From Camillea tinctor (Eukaryota > Ascomycota > Sordariomycetes > Xylariales > Xylariaceae): 64,000 nt of DNA. A program made the translations under genes and the position numbers. The notes below the pieces were generated by a model. It searched no databases, was not told where the DNA came from, and saw nothing but the letters and a program-made list of their open reading frames with translations. Positions 24,071-35,563 of the stretch are shown piece by piece; within the stretch, counting starts at the first letter, position 1, and every line of letters starts with the position of its first letter. Location of the stretch: the NCBI GenBank assembly GCA_022578605.1, contig MU394063.1:186001-250000 (forward strand), in the 5' to 3' direction.

Positions 24071-24845
24071 TTAGCGTATCAAAACAGAGTTTTTCTTGGG
24101 AGGAAACTCCGTCGAGGAGGTCTTATTGATAAGGCCGACCTCCAAGACGTAACCGTACTTCCAGCTATCCGCGCCAGCGACAATCTCCTGGGCTGGGATG
24201 TCGCTGCGGGATTCTCGTATCGCGGTGGTGTTCACTCCGAACATCTGGTCGCGCTGGGTGACAAAGTCAGGCGTGATCTGGTCGTCACCAGTGTAGCCCA
24301 TCATAAGCTCAGGGATACCAATGGGGTATGTCGCGTTCTGTTGGTCGTATCGCCACGTGTGGAAGGTTTTGCCATAAGTCTCTACTAGCACGTCTTTCAT
24401 AATGGTGTGGTCGACGGAGTCTGGTAGATTTGGCTCGATCAGGTATCCAGAAGTGATCTCGTAGGAGTGACTGTGCCAGAGTTGTCTCTCTGTGGTCTGT
24501 ATTAGCCGTGGGTCATTCTATATAAATTTGACAGTCTCCTTTACCTTCATAGTCTAACGTCTCGAATGCGGAACGTGAGATGATATATTCGATTCCAGCG
24601 AGGTGTGCGGGAGTAGTAGCGGTATTGTAGATCACGCATTGGAGCATGTCGTCTCGAACAATCACGCAGTAGTGGTTGGCCGAAACCTCCTGATCACTAT
24701 GACCAGACACGAAATGGAAGCCATTCAGAAAGAGAACAGCACCTTCAGGACCATAATGACCGAAAGGACGGGTCGCCAAAACCTGAGGGGCAAAAGCCAG
24801 CGCAGTTGCGGCAGCGGCGCAAAGAGTAGACTTGAATGAGAACAT
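24071..24845 (-). CDS. DUF1264 (oil-body-associated protein-like) domain protein with signal peptide
   Basis: Two exons, 24845-24545 and 24489-24071, give 239 residues. The acceptor at 24490 was chosen because it keeps frame and yields the family-like sequence ERQLWHSHSYEITSG. Other family landmarks are HYCVIVRDDMLQCVIYN, GIEYIISRSAFETL and TWRYDQ. In plants and bacteria DUF1264 proteins are linked to oil bodies or remain uncharacterised; no enzymatic role is established. Here residues 1-24 look like a cleavable signal peptide (MFSFKSTLCAAAATALAFAP, cut after ATR or nearby), so the fungal protein is probably secreted or vesicular. A TATA box lies about 105 bases upstream. The C-terminus is complete. 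Confidence 0.85.
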
Positions 24846-24949
24846 GGCTAATAGCTTGAGAATTGGAGGTTCGGAATAGTCTTGATATTCTGAAGAATGC
24901 TGTGACTTGAGAATCCTATTTTTCGTGCTTCTAACGACTCAAGAGAGGT

Positions 24950-24958
24950 CTTTATATA
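24950..24958 (-). promoter_or_regulatory. TATA box of the DUF1264 gene
   Basis: On the minus strand TATATAAAG occurs about 105 bases upstream of the start codon at 24845. Confidence 0.5.
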
Positions 24959-27900
24959 CACGAAAGAACTATCCTAGCTCCTGGACGATGCGACTCTGTA
25001 TGATGGCAAACTGCCGAAATCTCTCGCGCTACCTCTTCCCAGTAAGGGAAGCAATTTCGAGAGCGGAGATGTTCACATCATGCTCTACGGATTGATACCC
25101 GCATCAATGACTGTGTTTTTCTTGGCTTTCAACCCCTGGGAAACGTTGTATTCCTGATTTCTAGCCATGTGAGATTCTGAGTAGAATTTTTTTGATATAC
25201 CCAGGCCTGTTGATGGTGTCCGTGGCACCAGGGGCAGTCTCTCTAGCGCAAGCTAGTCAGCAGCAACCTGCGGGAAAAATCGCGCTGCCAAAGGCGAGCT
25301 TTCCCGAAGATAGTGGCTATCCACGACATCGCCGACCACCCCCCTCATCCCCACAACTTAGGTCACCGCTTACACCCACATATAATCCTTGAGATTGGCG
25401 ATCCCGAGCATGAACCGCCAACGCTTGCTAAGTATCCATTGAATCTTAGTCTTCGCAGGGTTACACTGGAGACATATTCTGGGTGGAGGCTGACGACAAG
25501 CCTTCTTGGGAGGACTCAGATGACAATGGGATCGTTCGATGCATGAGCAAGGTTAGTAGACACTCGGTATAACATCTCCCAAAATATTTTTTTCCATTCC
25601 CTTTACTCAGCGCGGCACGGGAAGACCAGGGGGCCGCCGGGGGTAGCACCCGTTGTTCTCTGCCGCGACTGCTGATCGAGCGGAAATCCGTTGAATTTGG
25701 CGGGTAAAAGCGCTGGAAAATCGAGGTAAGTTTTATACGTTCATCGTCGAGCTGATTCGGGCAGAAAGTCGAAAGAAATGGCCTCCGCCATGGAGGGAGA
25801 GGACGTTGATATATAGTCAGAAGTTAGGAGGACTGGCGTCGAGCACGCAATCGCCCTTGTCACATCAGCTGAAGCAGTGACTTGAAGATGGCACCGGCAC
25901 TCGGGCACTCGGTGCGGCTCGTCGGTTTACCGTAGTTACATCAGTTATGGATGCGGAATAAGGCTGCCGGTTAGTTCCGCGGATATACTATATTAATTAC
26001 GAGAGAAACTTGCTCATCGGCGAACAGGGGTAGCTCTACGCGTACCGGCTTACCCACTTCACTTACGGATCTAGCCCTTCAATCGTTGATCTCGGACCGC
26101 TCTTAACACTAAATTTAAAGATATGCCCTTTATGATGTTTGATAAGCCGGGTTTTCAAGAAGCAATAAGAAAATACTTCAATATCTAACATCACTATTAC
26201 AGCGTAATTGTGTAGATATATTGTCAGCTCTATCTTGTTAGGTTAGATACATAAGCACATAAATAGCCCAGTCGAGTTGACCTTGTTTGCAAAGAGGTGT
26301 ACAGTGCGGTATGATGAGTTGAAAATTTAGGTATAATGTTGTGGATGATCGTCTACCTAATTTATTCATCATATCTCCGTTCTAGTAAAGGATCTCCAGC
26401 CAATGCGGGCGTCTTCATGCTAGCCTTGTTTAGTTTAGAATGATAGGGAGATTCTTACACGACATCTAGTATCGACTTAGGTAATCATATCATTATTATA
26501 CCAAAGGCTAGACTACCTATAATTACCTACGAAATCCTCTTTTCTGGCTTGCTAGAAACTCTTACATTGGTATACGAGCTCCGTCAGGTTACTTAGAGCT
26601 AGTGATGGTTACATGGTTTTTGGTCTTTCTTTGTTTTCTACAGAGGGGAGCCATAGACAAGTGTGAACACACTCTCAGCGTGAGCAGGTTCAAAAGTTGA
26701 CATCTATGAACTAATCACGCTAGGACTCAACAGTATAGAGCTTACTAGTAAGTGAAGGATTTATTTGCATGATGTTCCGCGTTAGCCGTGGATATTGAAG
26801 CCTAGTTTTTCGGGCAACAACAATTATTCAGACTACTCAGTCTTTGCCCCTGTACAGACTGTGTGTCATAATAGCAAGCCCCCATCAACCAGACTTCTAT
26901 CTTATGAGGATTATAGAGGTACTAAACTAGTCCAGCGCCACACTGACCAAGAAATATTTAAGCTTGGGCCATAACCTACGTGAATCACATCTGGGATGTG
27001 AAAACTAGTACACCAACTTCTCTAGCTATCAATCATGATTCAGAGCCAATTAGTTTCTACCAGCTTAGTTCATAACATAACGATAATATATATACTATTT
27101 GTACAAGGCACTATGTAATTAATGCTACTCTAAACCTGTCCTGAGTTTTGAACAACTTGGCCAAGGACAGAATTTACGTAATCTATCATTGAATAGAACA
27201 GTCCGCGGCCATGTACGTAGAGCCGATGAAGACATCAAGAGGTACAAGGATATGTTCGCTGACTAAACCCAATAAAGTGATAGTCAATTTATTTATAATT
27301 ATGCCATGCTCATTGATCATGAGTAGTCGTATAAAACTAAGTTGGGTGGAGGTTTTCAAGATCTCTGGCTAACGAAGTCAGAAGTCAATCTGAACTGCAA
27401 TAATTATGAGTTTGGTTTATCCTAACAAGAAAAAACAAGATAGACGGATGTGAGGAAATCTCGGGGATCTAGCTTTAAAGAGTGGAATCATTGATGGCGG
27501 AATCCCGCTGATGTGTCTCCAATGAGGCCCACAGAAAACACCATATAAAAGGATTGTGTAAGCCCTAAGTAGCTCATGGAAGCCATTGAACAATTATGCT
27601 AAATAAAATGGGGGACTCCTTTACTGCCCATCCCCATCACTTGTCCATTATATATATAAGTCGGCCCCTGAGCCTAACACTCTTTTCTCATTTTGAAGAA
27701 TAACTTCAGTAGGGAGTTTGGATTTTATCTTCTCTTGCTCATGCCAAGTTCCACTACGAAGGGCACACGGGGTGAATAGTTCAACATGCTGTTATAACTT
27801 ACAAGAGATACATTGAAGACAGTATTTATGCCCCCTTTTAGTATGTACTTTATCCCTTAATTACTTTAGTTGTTACTCCAGGGCTCATCCCATTATCGAA

Positions 27901-30538
27901 GATCTGTTGAGACTCCTTTTGATGATGCTATTAGTTTTAGCACTAGGTAAAAAGGCCTAGGAATCTCTCACTGACATGAACAACACCAGATAAGCGTTAA
28001 GAATGGACTATCATATTAATTTCATACTAGCCGGATGCCGACACCATCAACGACAGAGCACACCGGGAAGCCTCATGACTAATTGCTCCCACCTAGCCAT
28101 ACCATTCCATTGACAAGACTCAGACATAATCAAGGATCCAGAGGAAAAGCCCCTATATCCTTAGACATACCTGGTTTGAGCCCCAATATCACGGATATCA
28201 ACGTTCAAACCAGTTCTCCGAATGACATCGGCCTTCTATAGACTCCAGAAGAGCAGTCGAAATTCATCCTTACTCGAAACAGACATGTACACCACCCATA
28301 ACCTCTATTTACTGAAGCTATTCACATATATATTGAAGATACCGGTTATTTGTCATGAAGGGCATGTAGGTGGATATATAATTGATAAAGGCAATCGATT
28401 CTTCTTATCATCCAACAAAACCGTACGAAAGCCCCGTCGGTATCTTCAGCACGAATAGGAGCCAATTTATACTCAGTCTATAGTAGACCATCAATTCCCA
28501 GTGCGTGTAGCCATTGGGCGGTCACGTCTTGGACTCATGATATGGACTACCTACTCAATCTACGACATATACTTCATCGACCCCTTTCTAATATGAATGA
28601 AGTAGTCATATATACTTACTACGAGACACCCATTTCCCACCGGCATTCAGAAGAGGACCGAGATACGCATTGACAAACGTGCTACGATACGCACCTATGT
28701 TGGGAGAAAACGCAATTGCCATTATGAGGAACGACAAGCTAAGATACACGCTGGTGCAGAACATACACATACCAACAAGTCCCTAGTTACCAACAATCCC
28801 TAAAACACTAGATGTTAGTGCTCAGTTCTCAGATCTCACCCTTCGAACTCTCACAAGACATTTCCGAAAGTCACATGCACGTGGGTTAAGCGACGAGAAA
28901 AAGTATTCAGCATGCCAACTCCGCTCTATAAGAAGCCAACCCTGATGTGACATCCATCCTGACAAGCGAGCCATGGATGGTTTACGTTGGTTAAGGTGGC
29001 CCTCCAACATCTAAGCTCACAGCTCCTTCCTACGCGCGATGCGCCAACGTTTCCTCTGATGTATGCAGTTAGTTCATCTCGTTGCATCCATCCTTTCCTT
29101 GTTCCTTTTCTTTTTTTGCGGTATATATATTTATTTCTGGTGTCGCCCACGCGAGCGTGCATCCAATGTAGCACCTTCTAACCGTCTGCATACAATGGGG
29201 AGAGAATAAGAAAAGACGCGAGACATTCGGCATGAAGAACCCCCCATCGCAAGGGTTACCGCCTGGTTTAGTTTCTCACACTCAGATAACCCACACATGG
29301 AACCAACATGCAATAACCCCCCCCAACCCGACAAATCCCCCCTAGAATCCTAAATCCCAAATCCCGCCAAGACCCACATCCCACGTCCGCCTCCGCTCAC
29401 ACCGGCCCCGCATTGCGCCGGGCACCCCCATCCCCGATCTCCCTATCTTACGGGCCCGGGCCCGATCGCTAGGCTAGTGGGCCGCTAGCGTCCGGGATAG
29501 CCTACCTTCCCAAAGAGGCAGGACCTCATGTATTGCCTGAGCGCCCAGCCAGCTGAGCCCTACGCTACGGTACGACTGTGCTCCTCCCTGCCCCTCCTCC
29601 CGCAGCCTCAGAGCTGGTGGCTTGTAAGCGGGTCAAAGAAACCACGCTCATTCTCAAGTTATACTCTAGGTTTTCGCCCGATGCCCATTCGGTCGTGCGT
29701 TTTGCAGAGCCGGGTTTAAAGGCGCATGAAGGGGGGGTTTTCTGGCGGCTTTTACGCTGACGGTGATAGGTCACCTGTTCTCCTCGGATATGGTTCGGGG
29801 TTTTGGCTGCTTTTAGAGGGAAGCGTCCAGACCTAGGTAATAAGTTTGGTTCTGCGCTGCGGGCGTGTCTATGCACTGGGTTAGGTGAGAAAAGAGTTGG
29901 GCGCACCCAACAACGCTCTAGCTTCGCCTGTCGTTCGCCTCTTTCAACACTAGGCATGCATAGCGAACATGCGTATCACGCAAGGACGAGAAAGTCAGGC
30001 ACAGGGTAGGATGGGCGCTTAAACTCTGGTTATACGCATTTGTCATCATCAAGCATGCTGCTAACACGAAGGCCAAGTTCAATAGTATACACGGGTGTTG
30101 TTTCATGGAGTAACATATTCTGCGCTCGCCCTAGGGGGGACCCGACAAAGAGAGGACAAGCGACCAAGATCTCTCTCAGTTCTTTGACCGTTTCTTTCCA
30201 CCAGAACTCATGGAACCGGAGATTAAATAAAAAGCCATCCCTTCTCCAGATTATATTCTCCGAGCAAATCATCATCGTGTCATTGCCGCTGAATCGAATC
30301 AAATCAATCGGCCGTGCGACTTATCTACCCGAGCCTCCGAAGCCGCGATCGGTTCCTAAGGGGGCTATCTATACCCGTGCGGCCACCATGCCGAAAGGAG
30401 GATCCCAGGCTTGGGTTAGGTAGCATAGCAACAAAGGGTAGTGGTGTTGAGATCCATGTCATCGTGCAGGATGGTTGGGGGAGATGTGCACTATGTAGAT
30501 CCCTCGCGGTGCGAGAGAAGTGAGACCAATGGGTAAAG
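24959..30538. other. 5.6-kb gene desert
   Basis: No gene can be supported. The first part (25000-25900) is of mixed composition, 26000-28800 is AT-leaning with no long frames, and 29330-30000 is GC-rich with overlapping frames on both strands (for example 29565-29957 minus) that show no motif. The composition switches resemble the block at 10.3-12.5 kb. Confidence 0.5.
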
Positions 30539-30540
30539 TA

Positions 30541-30648
30541 CACCCCTCCCAGCCCTTTTTTTCTACTGTGGAGCCCAGCGAAAACCTTCACTCTGAATAT
30601 ATCTTTTCTGCGGCGCCCCACAGTAGAAGAAAAGGGCTGGAAGGGGTG
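30541..30648. mobile_element. 108-bp inverted-repeat element with TA target site (MITE-like)
   Basis: The left arm starts CACCCCTCCCAGCCCTTTTT at 30541 and the right arm, read on the other strand from 30648, starts CACCCCTTCCAGCCCTTTTC. Over the first 30 bases the arms differ at two positions, and pairing continues to about 36 bases, leaving a central part of roughly 35 bases. The dinucleotide TA flanks both ends (30539-30540 and 30649-30650). Long terminal inverted repeats with TA duplication are the hallmark of Tc1/mariner-derived miniature elements, including fungal Fot/Pot types. There is no coding capacity. Confidence 0.75.
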
Positions 30649-31206
30649 TATAGGTTATCCAAATAAGATGTTCCCGCCCGACGTTGCGTGATTGCGACCG
30701 GGTGTGGCGTGACTCTCCTCTCTTGTTCCTCCTCCTCCTCCCCCCGTTGGCGCTAAAAGTTGCGACCAATCCAAGCTCCCCCTCCCTGCTTTTCCTCCCT
30801 AAAAAAAAAAAACGAAAAAATCAAATCGAATGGGACGAAAACGCCGCTTATACGCCGGTGAATGGTAATGATTAACCCGGGAACCAGTGGGGTGGAGGAT
30901 AGGTTCGGGGGAGAAAAAAAAAGAGGGAGAAAATAATTGATAAAAACGATGCCGTGGTTACGTAGTGGTATCATATGGGGGGGCCAGGAGGGTGAATTGG
31001 TGTGGTGGTAAAGTTCATACGTGCGTGCTCCGGTAAAAATAAAAGTCAAATAAAAAAAACAATCGTGATCTCCAGTATGAAATGGAAACAATAAATAGAG
31101 GGGCAGAAAAACAAAAAAGAGGAAGGATAGCCTGTTATTGCCACCGAGCTTAGACAGAACTCCTGACAATAGTACCGAGTTTCTCTTTTCCCCCTTTTTT
31201 TCCCCC

Positions 31207-31467
31207 CTAGCGACTGGTACCCCACTTCCAACTCGATTGCGACGAGGAACGCGACATGGGCGTGGAAGAGCTCGAGTCGCTGCGGTCACTGTCCATGGAG
31301 CGCTTCTCGGGCGAGGGCGAGCGGCGCACCGAGGGGGATGTTGTGTACGAGTAGGTGGCCGCCTGGTTGTTGGTGCTGCTTAGCGGCTCGGGGCTGGTCT
31401 GGCGGGTCTGGAATGACTTGTAGATCTGCTTGCACAGATGTGCGGACATGGTGTATGTGGGCGACAT
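31207..31467 (-). CDS. small Ser/Thr-rich protein, unrecognised
   Basis: Single-exon 86-codon frame. Residues 7-20 (MSAHLCKQIYKSFQ) look like a short amphipathic helix, and a second Met at position 7 could be the true start. The rest is low complexity, rich in Ser, Pro and Arg (SPEPLSS, RRSPSPEKRSMDSDRSDSSS), with several SP sites that could be phosphorylated. There is no signal peptide or membrane segment. Composition and reading-frame cleanliness in GC-rich codons suggest a real intracellular protein; I have the impression that similar short proteins occur in other Sordariomycetes, but this is not verified. Function unknown. Confidence 0.5.
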   Translation of the reverse strand: MSPTYTMSAHLCKQIYKSFQTRQTSPEPLSSTNNQAATYSYTTSPSVRRSPSPEKRSMDSDRSDSSSSTPMSRSSSQSSWKWGTSR

Positions 31468-34400
31468 GTTTATTTGTTTGGTTTGGTTTAGGTTGTGCCT
31501 GAGCGTTGAGGTTTTGTGTTGTGTTGTGTTGCGTCTTGGGGGTTGATCGCGTAGATATATAGTATTTATAAAGACGTTCGTTGTACAATGTACGGTGTGT
31601 GCGTGTAAGTCGGTTTGCGCGCGCAGAAGTTAATGTGGTAAATGTAGACCGGACGGGACCGTAGTAATGGTGGCGACGATAGTGAAAAGAAGAGAAAGGG
31701 GTTTTTTTATTTGCGAGAGTGGGATTGTCTTAGGGAGCAATTTCGTACTAGGGAGAGAGCTGTGGAAATAAATAAAACCAAAGTGCTTCATGCAGCAGGT
31801 GTCCAAACTTAAAAAAAGAAATAGTAAAGATAGTGGAAGTAAAAAATAAGGAAAGGGGAATCAGGATGGTTTTATTCCTGTAGGTGAATTCTTAAACTAA
31901 GGTGAATCAAATGCTCGAAACGAGGTAGCAGTCTATGTATGTATTATTAGTGGTACCTATCACACCCACCAATACATTCACTTATAATAAGGTAACAAAC
32001 TGGGTTAATTGTATGTGTATGTATGCATGTACGCATGTGTCAGGAGAGAAAAAGGAAACGACTAAAAAAAAAGGGATTAAAATAAACTGGACACGCGAGT
32101 AAAGTCCACTCCACATGGGATTTGGGACCTTGTCCACCTTTTTTTTCATTGTCAATTGCCTCGAGAATTCAGGTTTAGGGGTCTAGTGTAGGTACATACA
32201 TTACACAGGGTTGCCTACTTACGCAGTATACCCGTAAACATACACTATCTACCACTGGCAGGAGGTAAATTAGCAGGTGTGGAGGGGGTGTGGGTGGTAC
32301 CTTTACGCAATAAATGCCAGCAGGGCAGGGCCAACTTGTGTGGTTTTAGTTATAGCAGATCGGGCATCCCCGCCTTGAGCTGCCTGTAAAGTCTAAAGGG
32401 TCTTGTAAAGGCAGCCAATCAGAGAGCAGATAACTCCCATTACGCAGCAATTACTGGGTAATCTGACCTGATCCAGATCGTACGACAGTGCACCTTTCCC
32501 CACATGCCTCCGCCACGGTCCTAGCTATTCCGGCGTCGCGCGATTCTACTAGAAAATGAGCAAACCTCGCCCGTTGCCCTTCTGCAAGCAACAGCCCACT
32601 CCAATCTTTCTTTTTCTTATTTTCTTCCCCTTTGTTTTCTTTTTGTAACTAGGCCAGACAAGTAGGTTTAGTTATTTGTTGGGTAATTGTATGAACGAGA
32701 CCATTCCAAATTACTTCACATAAAGAAAAGAGACAAAAAAATAGACAAAAGGGGGGGAGTTGACCTCGGGACTTAGTAAAGTTTAGGTAACTAACCAAAC
32801 TAACATTCAGGTACTCACTTACACGGATGTACACCAGTAGCCCTACATAACCTTACGTATCGTTACGTATAGTACGTACGACTTACACACCTTATTTTCA
32901 TATGTCTCGACATCCATAGCCCTACACTACACTATTAAAGGCATGTGTGTTCCTATTTCCCTTTTATGCAAAACAAAACAGCGGGGGATCACCCCATTAC
33001 GGGAGTTGGAAACCCGGGATCAGTTCAAGATCCATCTATTTAAGTACCCAGTTCCACCGAGCTTCTCGAATCAGCTTGCTGCTCCGTAGTGGCGTTTTTC
33101 TCTTTTCCCATATTTTCTAGTTACAACAAATGCACTATGAAGTATACTTACCTATTGAGTCACCGCAGCAGGAATCTCTTTTTCTTTTTTTTCCCTTCTC
33201 CCCTTTTGATAATCATCAGTTCATCCAATGTTTTTTTCTTTTCTTTTTTTTTCCGTTTCGAAGAAAGGAGTGATTAAGAACAGAGGAAACCCTACGTGCA
33301 GTGCAGCTTTTTAGGTGATATTACCTAAGTAGTAAGCTTTGTAGTTATGTCACTTATATGTATATACATACCTTATTCCCAACCTACCTGACTTGAACTA
33401 TGTTTTTTGTACTACTTCTAAAGGGTAGTAACATGCAGATACGATACTGTCATCATGGTGCAGCAGGGATGATGTCTTTTTTTCCCCTTTAAAAAACTGC
33501 ATCGCTGTTTTTGAAAGGCTTTAGGTTAGATGCGGTGGTGTCCCTTGAGGGTAAATCTTCTCCCGCTGCCCTTGTCCCATGCTGTGAGCTCCTCCCACTC
33601 TAAGTCCCGCCCTCCTCCCAGGACCCAACGACGTGCCCCCACGAGGCTATCGCCAAGAATAGCTAGAAGAACCACCTAAATCTGGGCAATTTCCCCGATC
33701 CCCATGTGCGTGCACTAAGAGTCACAGGAAGTAGTATATAAACTATGTAGGTACTAGGTAGGTATAGAGGTTAGTTAAGATTGGGGAGAGGGACCAAACT
33801 TCATCGCTTGGTCGTCCTGTCTATCTGTCGGCCGGTTGAGCCTCGATCCAAAGCTTGTTGGCTGACAGCGCATCGCATTTGCTGCGGTCTAGGTTAGGCA
33901 CAATAACCTACGTATTGTTTTGGTGTGAACATGTCAACACCGCTTGTTGGGATGGATAGATAGAAGAATCCCAGATTAACCCCAAAACTTCATGTTCCAT
34001 CTCACGTTGGCCAAGTTGCATAGGTTACATACATACACTACATGTTGTTGATTAATTAATTGATCAGGTGTTTTGCATGCATCTACTCCGTAACCTATAT
34101 GCTTACCGAAAACCTCGTTGCCTTTCTGTCAGCCTCAATGCACTCTCCCATCAATCTCACATAAGCCCCAATTTGATTACAGAGTAACGATGGCATTTAT
34201 CAGCATACTTCTGCCGGCGTTAAGCACTTAACCTACATGTGTCGGTATCCCCTCTCCCTCTTTCTCTGGAGTACCCTAGAGGACAACGGAAGGCTCTAGA
34301 TCTAGATGACAATGCTAAGTGATCTCGATGGTCTTCGCTGAGATGTAGCCAGCCGGGTTCTAAGAAACCTACATATTACACACAATCAAGCTACGATGAT

Positions 34401-35563
34401 CTTGGGCAATACATTCAAGCCATTGTACACTACTAATAAGTACTAGTGTAGATAGTGGTCATAAGCCTCCTCAATTGTAACCCCCGCTGCCTAGATACTC
34501 ATGATAACGTAAGCATTGTGGCTTGCGGTTTGAAGATGGGAACAGGGGTCTGGGCTAGCCATGCCAGAGCCTCAAATAATAAGACCTACCTACTTAGGTA
34601 GTTACACTAAGTACAAGGGTTACGTAAGACAAGCACATGCTACATCTAAACATATACGGCTAGGTTAGATAATAGTGTAGGTATACGCAAGAGCTGGCCT
34701 ATAATGTTGTAATGCGATCGTTACAGATTGACTGTCGACCCGGGAAAAATATCGCTACCTATAGACCTATACATGTTCCTATTAAAACACATCACACTAG
34801 ATATTCACTAAGTAGTCCTTCATAATCCTCGTCTAAGTCATTGAACCTAATGGCTGAATTAAGTAGGTAGACACATCCAAGGCGCCACTATAGGAGATAA
34901 CGAAACTGTGCTCCTGATCGGTTTTAAGCTCGCTATCTATAACCTCTTTAACTCATCACGCACTTGTGGGCATAACAATTAGTTTGTGCAATTACTATTG
35001 GGAGCCTTAGCACTAAAAAAAAAGAATGTATCATATGCATAGGTATGTCTTCCTGCAGATTAGAGACAGGGAGTTGAGGTTGCGGCTTTAGGCCGAAAGA
35101 GGAGCACCACTCAAGACGGGTCCATTTCGACGATTCACACACAAGCACTCGCCAAGTAATTTTGGGCGAGGACGAGTTCTAGTATATATTTAATTAAAAT
35201 AGGTATTAGTTTCGTACATAAGAAAGAAAATACAAAAGAGAAAACCCAGAAACATAGGAAAGAAAGAAAAAAAGATACCCAATAACGAACGTATGCGGGA
35301 TGGTTTTGATGTCCTAACGGATCACTCAACCCATTGCCCTATCCTCGCAGTTCCCATGCCCCCGAGAAAATCCAGCGATCCTAGCTCCATTTCCCCGGGT
35401 CTCCATCGACCCTACCTATCCATATATCCCCCAATCCCAAGATACCAAGACCAAACCCCCTTACGCCCAAGTCCTGCGTACAAGGGAGAGCGAAGGGATT
35501 TGGGGGGGGGGGGAGACCAACTCCTTCTCTTCCTCCCCTCGCTAATCTACCCATCCAGTCACC
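31468..35563. other. 4-kb intergenic region
   Basis: The part next to 31468 contains pyrimidine-rich minus-strand sequence that could serve as leader and promoter for the small Ser-rich protein. The remainder has A- and T-runs, CT tracts and scattered ACCTA/TAGGT motifs, including a near-palindrome around 34585-34607. No gene or RNA was recognised. Confidence 0.5.

Noticed and set aside
29565..29957. 130-codon minus-strand frame in the GC-rich block
   Set aside because: Arg/Pro/Ser-rich with overlapping frames on the other strand, which is expected from GC-rich non-coding sequence. No motif.
30753..31289. 178-codon minus-strand frame
   Set aside because: Phe/Leu-rich translation produced by T- and A-runs in non-coding DNA. 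It overlaps the better-supported small Ser-rich gene.
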